Source of the DNA: a bacterium
GTDB taxonomy: Bacteria; Bacillota; Clostridia; Lachnospirales; Lachnospiraceae
Assembly (NCBI GenBank): GCA_004562765.1
Contig: SFRL01000020.1
Span: 1 to 54,690 of the forward strand
Reading direction: 5' to 3'
Length of the DNA stretch: 54,690 bases
Below are positions 39,102 to 46,843 of the stretch, piece by piece; position 1 is the stretch's first letter, and every line of letters starts with the position of its first letter. The position numbers and the translations under genes are program-made. The notes below the pieces were generated by a model. That model was not told where the DNA came from and did not search any database. It worked only from the letters and a program-made list of their open reading frames with translations.

Positions 39102-41621
39102 ATGGAACAATACAATGTGACAGGAATGAGCTGTGCCGCCTGCAGTGCGCGTGTGGAAAAAGCCGTGCGCGGCGTGGAGGGCGTGACGGAGGTATCGGTC
39201 AATCTTTTGACGAATTCCATGCTTGTGGAAGGGTCTGCCGACAGCAGTGCGATCATCGCGGCTGTGGAGCAGGCCGGATATGGAGCGGCAAAAAAAGGTG
39301 CCGGAGTGCATGGCCCTCAGGAGGGCGGCACATCTGCACCTGCGTCCGATGCGCTGGCAGATAAGGAGACACCGAAGATGAAACGTCGTCTGATCGCGTC
39401 ACTCTGCTTTCTGATCCCCCTTATGTACCTGTCGATGGGGCATATGATGTGGGGCTGGTGGGTTGGCGATTTCCTTGGAAATAATATGCTTGCACAGGGC
39501 ATTACGCAGCTCCTTCTGACAGGGATCATCATGGTGATCAACCAGAAATTTTTCATCAACGGATTCGGAAGTCTTTTGCATAGATCACCGAATATGGATA
39601 CACTTGTTGCCTTGGGTGCCAGTGCTTCTTTTGGTTACAGTGTCTATGCGCTCTATGGAATGAGCCAGGCGGCACTCGCGGGGGATGAGGCGCAGATGAT
39701 GGCGTATCATCATGAGTTCTATTTTGAGTCGGCAGCCATGATCCTGACGCTGATCACGGTTGGAAAAATGCTCGAGGCACGTGCAAAGGGCAGGACGACG
39801 GACGCACTGAAAAGTCTGATGGATCTGGCACCGAAGACGGCGACGCTGCTCGTGGACGGCACGGAGCAGACCGTGCCGATCGACCGGGTAAAAAAAGGTG
39901 ACCAGTTTGTTGTGCGCCCCGGTGAGAGTATCCCGGTGGACGGTGTGATCGTAAGCGGCGAGAGCGCTGTGGATGAATCCGCATTGACGGGCGAGAGTAT
40001 TCCGGTGGACAAGGCAGCGGGTGATGCCGTATCTGCGGCGACGATCAACCGGGCAGGATTTCTCACCTGCGAGGCAACGAGAGTAGGGGAGGATACAACG
40101 CTGGCAAAGATCATTCAGATGGTCAGTGATGCAAGCGCAACAAAAGCACCCGTGGCAAAGGTGGCGGATAAGGTTTCAGGTATTTTTGTACCGGCAGTCA
40201 TTGCGATCGCAGTTGTGACGATACTTGTGTGGCTGTTTGCAGGAGAGAACTTTGGTTTTGCACTGGCGCGGGGTATCAGCGTGCTGGTGATCAGCTGCCC
40301 TTGCGCCCTTGGTCTGGCAACGCCGGTGGCGATCATGGTCGGCAGCGGCATGGGTGCCAAGGCAGGCATTTTGTTCAAGACAGCGGTATCTTTAGAGGAG
40401 ACCGGAAAAGTGCGTACCGTAGCGCTGGACAAGACCGGAACGATCACAAAAGGAGCACCCAAGGTGACGGATCTTGTCCCGGCAGAGGGCATGCGCCCTG
40501 AGCAGCTGTTACAGAAAGCCGCATCGATGGAGCAGAAAAGTGAGCATCCTTTGGCGCGGGCGATTCTGGAAGCGGCAGCGGAGCGACAGCTGACGCTTGA
40601 CCCGATCGATGATTTTTCTGCTGTGGTGGGCGGCGGACTGCGTGGCAGGATGGCAGGAAAAACAGTCATCGGAGGCAGCAGGAGCTTTGTTGGAGAGACA
40701 GTTGCACTGCCGGAGCAACTGCTGGCAGAGGCAGATGCCTCTGCGGAGGAGGGAAAAACGCCACTCTTTTTTGCGGAGGGGGATATGCTGCTTGGTATGA
40801 TCGCTGTGGCGGATGTCATGAAAGAGGACTCACAGGAAGCGATTATGCAATTGCAGAACATGGGAATCCGTGTGGTCATGCTCACCGGAGATAATGCGCG
40901 TACAGCTGCGGCCATCGGTGAAAAAGCAGGTGTGGATGAGGTGATCTCCGATGTCCTTCCGGAGGGCAAAGAGGAAGTCATCCGTCGCCTGGCTTCATCC
41001 GGAAAGGTGGCGATGGTCGGAGACGGTATTAACGACGCACCGGCGCTCACCCGTGCGGATATCGGCATCGCAATCGGTGCCGGAACAGATGTGGCAATTG
41101 ACGCGGCGGATGTCGTACTCATGAAGAGCAGCATCATGGATGTGGCGGCGGCAGTGCGATTAAGCCGCCAGACGCTGAAAAATATCCATGAAAATCTGTT
41201 TTGGGCATTCATTTATAATGTCATAGGTATTCCGCTTGCCGCCGGAGTGTGGTATCCTATATTCGGATGGAAATTAAACCCGATGTTCGGTGCGGCGGCG
41301 ATGAGCTTGTCCAGCTTCTGCGTAGTGATGAATGCGCTGCGGCTGAATCTCTTTGATGTGCACAGTACAAAGCGGGATTACCGGATCAAAGAAAAAAAGG
41401 AGAATCAAACGATGACAAAGACAATGCATATTACAGGAATGATGTGTGGACACTGTGAGGCAAGAGTCAAAAAGACGCTGGAGGCGATCGAGGGCGTGAA
41501 GGAGGCGGTTGTGAGCCACGAGGCAGGAACGGCCGTTGTCACACTGGATACGGATGTAGCGGATTCCGTGTTAAAGGAAGCCGTAGAGGCACAGGATTAC
41601 CCGGTCACATCTATTGAGTAA
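39102..41621 (+). CDS. copA: Cu(I)-exporting P1B ATPase with C-terminal CopZ-like domain
   Basis: This is an 839-residue P-type ATPase that exports Cu(I) from the cytoplasm. An N-terminal HMA domain has GMSCAACSARVEK (C11, C14). The transmembrane metal site is SCPCALGLATP; phosphorylation occurs in DKTGTITKG; the ATP-domain has EHPLARAI and GDGINDAPAL. About residue 770 a second HMA domain starts (MTKTMHITGMMCGHCEARV) that looks like a complete CopZ chaperone joined by a charged linker (KRDYRIKEKKENQT). The linker region holds a perfect ribosome binding site and an ATG, see the nested feature. CopZ at the C-terminus rather than as a separate gene is the odd point. Confidence 0.93.
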   Translation: MEQYNVTGMSCAACSARVEKAVRGVEGVTEVSVNLLTNSMLVEGSADSSAIIAAVEQAGYGAAKKGAGVHGPQEGGTSAPASDALADKETPKMKRRLIASLCFLIPLMYLSMGHMMWGWWVGDFLGNNMLAQGITQLLLTGIIMVINQKFFINGFGSLLHRSPNMDTLVALGASASFGYSVYALYGMSQAALAGDEAQMMAYHHEFYFESAAMILTLITVGKMLEARAKGRTTDALKSLMDLAPKTATLLVDGTEQTVPIDRVKKGDQFVVRPGESIPVDGVIVSGESAVDESALTGESIPVDKAAGDAVSAATINRAGFLTCEATRVGEDTTLAKIIQMVSDASATKAPVAKVADKVSGIFVPAVIAIAVVTILVWLFAGENFGFALARGISVLVISCPCALGLATPVAIMVGSGMGAKAGILFKTAVSLEETGKVRTVALDKTGTITKGAPKVTDLVPAEGMRPEQLLQKAASMEQKSEHPLARAILEAAAERQLTLDPIDDFSAVVGGGLRGRMAGKTVIGGSRSFVGETVALPEQLLAEADASAEEGKTPLFFAEGDMLLGMIAVADVMKEDSQEAIMQLQNMGIRVVMLTGDNARTAAAIGEKAGVDEVISDVLPEGKEEVIRRLASSGKVAMVGDGINDAPALTRADIGIAIGAGTDVAIDAADVVLMKSSIMDVAAAVRLSRQTLKNIHENLFWAFIYNVIGIPLAAGVWYPIFGWKLNPMFGAAAMSLSSFCVVMNALRLNLFDVHSTKRDYRIKEKKENQTMTKTMHITGMMCGHCEARVKKTLEAIEGVKEAVVSHEAGTAVVTLDTDVADSVLKEAVEAQDYPVTSIE
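41412..41621 (+). CDS. copZ: copper chaperone CopZ-like, nested in frame inside copA
   Basis: Inside copA and in the same frame, AAGGAG (41397-41402) lies nine bases before ATG 41412, which would start a 69-residue protein MTKTMHITGMMCGHCEARVK... This is the normal length, start and metal site (CGHC) of CopZ, the cytoplasmic Cu(I) chaperone that feeds CopA. So the same DNA could give both a CopA-CopZ fusion and free CopZ by internal initiation. I infer that an ancestral separate copZ gene was joined to copA by loss of the copA stop. Whether free CopZ is made needs protein data. Confidence 0.6.
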   Translation: MTKTMHITGMMCGHCEARVKKTLEAIEGVKEAVVSHEAGTAVVTLDTDVADSVLKEAVEAQDYPVTSIE

Positions 41622-41625
41622 GCTT

Positions 41626-42384
41626 ATGGAAACAAGAGAAATATTAGAAAAATTATGTGCGGGCACGATCTCCATAGATGAGGCAGAGCATCATTTAAAG
41701 CAGCAGCCTTTTGAGGAGATGGGCGATTTTGCCAAGCTGGATATGCACAGGAAGGTGCGCTCCGGATTCCCGGAGGTGGTATTCTGTGCCGGAAAGGCAG
41801 ATGACCATCTGCGTGCAATCTTTGAACGCTTATACACAGCAGATGGCGAGGTGTTTGGCACCCGTGCCAGCGAGGCACAGTATGAGCTGATACGAGCGGT
41901 GCTGCCCCAGGTGGAATACGACCCGATTTCCCGCATATTGAAGATCGAGAAAAAAGAGAAAGAACATGTTGGTTCCATTGCGGTCTGCACAGCGGGAACT
42001 GCAGATATCGCGGTGGCGGAAGAGGCTGCGCAGACGTGTGAATATTTCGGATCTCATGTGGAGCGGATCTATGATGTGGGTGTGGCAGGCATCCATCGCC
42101 TGTTTGCCAAGATGGATCCGATCTGTCAGGCAAATTGCGTTATTGCAGTGGCTGGGATGGAGGGCGCACTGGCGAGCGTGATCGGAGGACTGGTGGACAA
42201 GCCGGTGATCGCGGTGCCGACCTCTGTGGGTTATGGTGCAAGCTTTGGCGGGCTGTCCGCGCTGCTCACAATGATCAATTCCTGTGCCAATGGCATCGGT
42301 GTGGTAAATATTGATAATGGGTACGGTGCGGGGTATCTCGCAACGCAGATCAACCGACTGGGAGTGAAAACAGATGATAAGTGA
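41626..42384 (+). CDS. larB: LarB, nickel-pincer cofactor biosynthesis carboxylase
   Basis: This 252-residue protein carboxylates and hydrolyses nicotinic acid adenine dinucleotide to the biscarboxylate precursor of the nickel-pincer cofactor. The C-terminal PurE-like domain (from about 110) shows AVCTAGTADIAVAEEA, DVGVAGIHRL, VAGMEGALASVIGGLVDKPVIAVPTSVGYG. Full length for the family. ATG 41626 follows the copA stop by four bases; a TTG at 41614 overlaps copA. No good ribosome binding site, so coupling to copA translation is likely. It overlaps larC by 11 bases. Confidence 0.93.
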   Translation: METREILEKLCAGTISIDEAEHHLKQQPFEEMGDFAKLDMHRKVRSGFPEVVFCAGKADDHLRAIFERLYTADGEVFGTRASEAQYELIRAVLPQVEYDPISRILKIEKKEKEHVGSIAVCTAGTADIAVAEEAAQTCEYFGSHVERIYDVGVAGIHRLFAKMDPICQANCVIAVAGMEGALASVIGGLVDKPVIAVPTSVGYGASFGGLSALLTMINSCANGIGVVNIDNGYGAGYLATQINRLGVKTDDK

Positions 42385-43612
42385 TCGTATTTTATATTTG
42401 GAATGCCGTTCCGGTATCAGCGGAGATATGACGGTGGCAGCATTATTGGATCTTGGAGCGAATGAAAACAAGCTGCGGGAGGCGCTGGACTCTCTGCCAT
42501 TGGACGGATATGAGATCAGGATCTCGCGTGTAAAAAAGTCAGGGCTGGATGCCTGTGATTTTGCTGTGCTTCTGGATGAGGAACACGAAAATCATGACCA
42601 TGACATGAACTATCTTCATGGAGATATGCAAATGCACAATCATTCGCATCATCATACACACCGGGGATTACCGGAGATCAGGCGGATCATTGAGGCGGGT
42701 ACATTGACGGATGGCGCAAAAAAACTGGCGTTACGCATGTTTGATATATTGGCGGATGCAGAGGCAAAAGCCCACGGTGTGCCGAGAGAACAAGTGCATT
42801 TTCACGAGGTGGGAGCGGTAGACTCTATCGTAGATATTGTGGCGGCAGCAGTCTGCCTGGATGATCTGTCGCCTGAGCGGATCGTTGTGTCCGCACTGTC
42901 AGAGGGCACGGGAACGGTCCTCTGCCAGCATGGTGTGCTGCCGATCCCGGTTCCGGCAGTGACAAACATTGTGACTGCATACGGGTTGCCCATTCATCAC
43001 ACGAAGGTGCAGGGTGAACTGGTGACGCCCACCGGAGCGGCGATCGCGGCGGCTGTTATGCAAAAGCATAATGAATTGCCTGTAGATTATACGATTGAGA
43101 ACATCGGGATCGGAGCCGGAAAGCGTGCGTACGAGACAGCAGGTATCCTTCGTGCCATGTGGATCCTGCCGCTTGTAAACGAAACAGACCGTATTGTGAA
43201 ATTGGAGGCGAACATTGATGATGCGACCGGAGAGCAGCTCAGCTATTGCATGGACTGTCTGATGGAGGCGGGTGCACGGGATGTGAGCTTTGTACCACTG
43301 TATATGAAAAAGAACCGTCCGGCCTATGAAGTGCATGTGATCTGCGATCCGTGTGATGTATCGCGAATGGAAGAAATTCTATTCCGTGAGACGACGACGA
43401 TCGGAGTCCGCAGAAGTGCGATGGAGCGCACGGTGATGCAGCGGGAAGAAAGAAATGTGGAAACTCCTTTTGGCAGTGCCCGTGTCAAGGTATGCAGTCA
43501 TGGGACGATCCGGAAAATCTATCCGGAATATGAGAGCGTCAGGGAGCTTTGCAGAAAAACGAAATGTGATTTTCGTAAAGTTTACCAAGCAATTCTGGAT
43601 GCAGCAGAATAA
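42374..43612 (+). CDS. larC: LarC, nickel insertase (single open frame)
   Basis: This 412-residue protein inserts nickel into the pincer nucleotide using CTP. The N-terminal ECRSGISGDMTVAALLDLGA, the His-rich loop at residues 71-96 (HENHDHD, then HNHSHHHTH) and HEVGAVDSIVDIV are typical. In some lactobacilli larC is split and read through a frameshift; here it is one uninterrupted frame. With larB and the distant larE, all three maturation enzymes are present in the window. The racemase or other pincer enzyme must be elsewhere. Confidence 0.93.
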   Translation: MISDRILYLECRSGISGDMTVAALLDLGANENKLREALDSLPLDGYEIRISRVKKSGLDACDFAVLLDEEHENHDHDMNYLHGDMQMHNHSHHHTHRGLPEIRRIIEAGTLTDGAKKLALRMFDILADAEAKAHGVPREQVHFHEVGAVDSIVDIVAAAVCLDDLSPERIVVSALSEGTGTVLCQHGVLPIPVPAVTNIVTAYGLPIHHTKVQGELVTPTGAAIAAAVMQKHNELPVDYTIENIGIGAGKRAYETAGILRAMWILPLVNETDRIVKLEANIDDATGEQLSYCMDCLMEAGARDVSFVPLYMKKNRPAYEVHVICDPCDVSRMEEILFRETTTIGVRRSAMERTVMQREERNVETPFGSARVKVCSHGTIRKIYPEYESVRELCRKTKCDFRKVYQAILDAAE

Positions 43613-43650
43613 AAACGCGTAAAATTTGTGTAAAGTAACTAAAAAAATAT

Positions 43651-43668
43651 TTGCAGATGGAAACATCT
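43651..43668 (+). other. short hairpin after larC
   Basis: CAGATG-GAAA-CATCTG with a GNRA-type tetraloop, followed by TAAAAAG and no T-run. It may protect or end the copper/lar transcript weakly. Confidence 0.4.
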
Positions 43669-43737
43669 GTAAAAAGACCCTCTTTTGTGTTATAATAAGT
43701 TGAAATTTTTCGACTTGTGCCGAAGGGGGTTTTTTAC

Positions 43738-44994
43738 ATGGCGAACATGCATTTATCGGAACTGCTGGATCTGGAGAGTATGTCTGTAATACAGAAGGGA
43801 TTTTCCAAAATGACCGGCATGGCATCCGTACTCACAGATGAAAACGGAACACCTCTCACAGAAACGTCTCACTTTTCAAGTTTTTGCTTCGAATTGACGA
43901 GAAGCACAGCGGAAGGAAGAGCGCGTTGTGAGAATTGCGATCGGATGGGCGCCAAGCAGACCATGCGCAGTGGCAAGGCAGAAGTATATTCGTGCCATGC
44001 CGGGCTGTGTGATTTCGCAGCACCGATCATTGTGGACGGGCGTTTTATGGGGGCGTTTGTCGGAGGACAGGTGCTGATGGAGGAACCCGACGAGGAAAAG
44101 ATACGTACAACGGCAAACGAGCTTGGAATCGATCCGGATAAGTATGTGGAAGCGGTCCATGAGATACCGGTTCTGAGCAGGGCGAAGATCGAAGACGCTG
44201 CAGAGTTTTTGTGCGTGGTGGCAAATATATTTTCCACGATGGCGTACAACAATTATACGACCTTGAGCAAGAGCCGCGAACTGGAGAATATCTCCCGCAT
44301 GAAGCTGGAGTTTTTATCCACGATCAATTTTAATATACATAAGCCGCTGCAGGAAATGCTGTTTCTGGCAAACAGCATTAACCGCATGGAGCTTCCGGAA
44401 GGCGTGGGAGAGAAACTGCGCAAACTGGAGAAGATGAATCAGACGGTGATCAATACACTGGCGGATGCGATGTCATACTCTGAGATGACACGAACGGATT
44501 CCGATATTGTAGAGACAGAATATGATCTTTTGAAGCTGTGTGAGGGGCTGCAGCTCACCTATATGGGCAGACTGATGGAGCGACCGGTAGATTTTGTGCT
44601 GGAGGTGGACGAGGACGTGCCGACAGATCTTTTCGGAGATGTGACACGTATCCGGCAGATCCTGGTAAATCTATTAAATAATTCTGTTCAATATACAAAA
44701 GAGGGAACGATATTACTGCATATATCCAAAAAGAAAACCACATATGGTCTGATGCTCTATTTCGAGATCACGGATACGGGAATCGGAATGAGTGAGGAGC
44801 AGGTGAGAGATATACAGGGAATGTTTGACCGTGTTCATGAAGATCAGGTGATCGATGAGGATGTGCTGGCATTCGGGCTTGGTATGACAAGCCAGCTGGT
44901 AAATGCGGTATACGGAAGCGTGAAAGTACAGAGTACGCAGGGGAAAGGCTCAACATTTACCGTGTCGATCCCTCAGATGCCGACAGAGGAGTAA
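43738..44994 (+). CDS. PocR-domain sensor with histidine-kinase-like ATPase
   Basis: This 418-residue cytoplasmic protein has a PocR sensory domain (about 1-165) with the CENCDRMGAKQTMRSGKAEVYSCHAGLCDFAAPI cysteine pattern, and a C-terminal HATPase_c domain (RIRQILVNLLNNSVQYTKEG is the N-box, DTGIGMSEEQ the G1 box, GKGSTFTVSIP at the end). In the place of the phosphoacceptor motif SHEIRTPL the sequence reads NFNIHKPL, so the normal His is lacking. It may be a degenerate kinase or signal by another route. The next gene, 57 bases on, is a c-di-GMP phosphodiesterase, a plausible partner. ATG 43738 has GAAGGGGG upstream. Confidence 0.82.
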   Translation: MANMHLSELLDLESMSVIQKGFSKMTGMASVLTDENGTPLTETSHFSSFCFELTRSTAEGRARCENCDRMGAKQTMRSGKAEVYSCHAGLCDFAAPIIVDGRFMGAFVGGQVLMEEPDEEKIRTTANELGIDPDKYVEAVHEIPVLSRAKIEDAAEFLCVVANIFSTMAYNNYTTLSKSRELENISRMKLEFLSTINFNIHKPLQEMLFLANSINRMELPEGVGEKLRKLEKMNQTVINTLADAMSYSEMTRTDSDIVETEYDLLKLCEGLQLTYMGRLMERPVDFVLEVDEDVPTDLFGDVTRIRQILVNLLNNSVQYTKEGTILLHISKKKTTYGLMLYFEITDTGIGMSEEQVRDIQGMFDRVHEDQVIDEDVLAFGLGMTSQLVNAVYGSVKVQSTQGKGSTFTVSIPQMPTEE

Positions 44995-45051
44995 ATAGTT
45001 GATGAAAAGCGGAACGATATTTTGGTATAGGAAAACAGGCAGGGAGAAGCT

Positions 45052-46698
45052 ATGAAAAAGGAACTATGTGAAGATGTGATCATGGATTGTGCAGAACTGC
45101 TTTCGAAGGCACATACGGTAGATGCGGAAGAAAACAAGGAGGCAGTGCGTGTGGCCGGTAAGGAACTTCAGTTTGGCGGATTGGAGATGAAGCGGCTGGA
45201 CGCGGAAGGAAATACGGTCCTTCAGTCCATCTGCTTTATGAAGCCTGAAAATGTGGATCGGTCTCTTGCGAAGGAATATTGTTATGCAGAAGAAAACGGC
45301 GTGACTGCCGTATATACGGTATATCCTTTGAAGGACCAGAGTGAGCGTATGCAGAAATGGCTGAACTTTTTTGTGATGCAGCTGCATGAGGCAAACGAGC
45401 GGCAGAATCTGGTGCAGGACGCGAATTATTATCGTTATCATGATCCTCAGACGAAACATACAAATATGGCATATTTTTCCGAATGCTGTGATTTTTATAT
45501 TAAAAACAAGATCATTGACCGGTATACGGCGATGTCGGTAAACCTGACGGATTTTACGAATCTGAACCTGATGATCGGCAGCAGAAACTGTGATATGGTG
45601 CTGATCAGATACATGGACTGGCTGAAGGAAGGTCTGGAGGATGATGAGGTCGTTTCCCGTACCAGCGGAGATCAGTTCGCATTGTTGATCCGCAAGGAGC
45701 ACGAGGAGATGATCCTGGAAAAACTGCGCTCCAGCGATATATCCTACGGAACGAATCCCAATGATGTTGTGACAGTGTCGGCGGAGGCGGGAATTTATCG
45801 GCTGACAGCAGATGTGGAGAGCCACCACAATATTATTCAGGCGGTCAGCAACGCTCTGAATGTTGCCAAAAATTCCGTACAGCTACAGTTTGCCTACTAT
45901 GACCCACTGACGGCAGATGCCAGCGAAAAGAAGAAATTTTATGAGGAGGCATTTGAAAAAGCACTCATCAATGAAGATATACATATCTTTTTCCAGCCGA
46001 AGGTATCATTGAAAGATTATGATCTGATCGGAGCGGAGGCGTTATCCCGCTGGTTTGTAAACGGTGAAATTCTTCCGCCTGACTCGTTTATTCCGATCCT
46101 GGAGGAAACGACACGTATCTGCGAACTTGATTTTTATGTGTTGGGTCATGTGTGTAAAAGTATTCAAAGCTGGATACAGCACGGCGTAAAACCGGTAAAG
46201 GTATCTGTGAATTTTTCGCGCCGCCATCTCTCGAATAAGAATCTGGTGCACGATATCGTTCAGGTGTTGGACAAGTATGAGGTACCCCATCAGTATATTG
46301 AGGTGGAACTGACCGAAACGACGATCGATGCTGATTACGAGGCGTTAAAACAGATCGTTTACGGTTTGCGCGAATATGGCATTGAATCTTCGGTGGATGA
46401 TTTCGGAATGGGCTATTCATCGTTGAGTCTGATCCGCGATGTACCGTTTAAAGTGTTGAAGATCGACAAGAGCTTTCTGGGAGATAAAAACGTGGAGCCC
46501 GATGAGCGGCAGAGAGCGATGATGAAACATGTTATCAGCATGGCGAACGATCTGGGAATGGAGTGTATTGCGGAAGGTGTGGAAAATATGGAGCATGTAC
46601 AGCTCCTGAAGGAGAACAAGTGCTATATGGCGCAGGGATTCCTCTTCAACAAACCGGTTCCGCAGGAGGAATTTGAAGAAATATTGACGCAGTCGTGA
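45052..46698 (+). CDS. c-di-GMP phosphodiesterase (degenerate GGDEF plus EAL)
   Basis: This 548-residue cytoplasmic protein has an N-terminal region of about 115 residues without known domain, a GGDEF-like domain whose signature is SGDQF (205-209), therefore unlikely to make c-di-GMP, and an EAL domain from about 300. The EAL active-site set is present: GAEALSRW (EAL at 329-331), SVNFSRRHL, VELTET, DDFGMGYSSL, KIDKSFL and AEGVEN. Hydrolysis of c-di-GMP to pGpG is expected. It probably works with the PocR sensor upstream. No membrane segment. Confidence 0.87.
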   Translation: MKKELCEDVIMDCAELLSKAHTVDAEENKEAVRVAGKELQFGGLEMKRLDAEGNTVLQSICFMKPENVDRSLAKEYCYAEENGVTAVYTVYPLKDQSERMQKWLNFFVMQLHEANERQNLVQDANYYRYHDPQTKHTNMAYFSECCDFYIKNKIIDRYTAMSVNLTDFTNLNLMIGSRNCDMVLIRYMDWLKEGLEDDEVVSRTSGDQFALLIRKEHEEMILEKLRSSDISYGTNPNDVVTVSAEAGIYRLTADVESHHNIIQAVSNALNVAKNSVQLQFAYYDPLTADASEKKKFYEEAFEKALINEDIHIFFQPKVSLKDYDLIGAEALSRWFVNGEILPPDSFIPILEETTRICELDFYVLGHVCKSIQSWIQHGVKPVKVSVNFSRRHLSNKNLVHDIVQVLDKYEVPHQYIEVELTETTIDADYEALKQIVYGLREYGIESSVDDFGMGYSSLSLIRDVPFKVLKIDKSFLGDKNVEPDERQRAMMKHVISMANDLGMECIAEGVENMEHVQLLKENKCYMAQGFLFNKPVPQEEFEEILTQS

Positions 46699-46759
46699 TG
46701 CGAAATGCTCAAATGCTGCAGACAACAGATAAATGACAGAATTTTAAACCAAGGATAAC

Positions 46760-46803
46760 AGAGGATACGGAAAGCTGCGCATGCGGCAACCGGTCCTCTT
46801 TGC
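46760..46803 (+). terminator. putative terminator after the EAL gene
   Basis: AGAGGA (46760-46765) pairs with TCCTCT (46794-46799), with CGG/CCG next to it and an inner GCTGCGCATGCGGC palindrome, then TTTGCTTTT. An imperfect stem. Confidence 0.4.
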
Positions 46804-46843
46804 TTTTCATAAATCAGTACATGTAAAAACGGTAGGAAAGAAC

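Noticed and set aside
40115..41212. 365-residue minus-strand open frame
   Set aside because: Antisense to copA; Ser/Ala/Pro-rich low-complexity product typical of an antisense shadow in a GC-richer gene.
41614..41625. TTG 41614 as start of larB
   Set aside because: It overlaps the copA stop and adds four residues absent from typical LarB starts; ATG 41626 is simpler.
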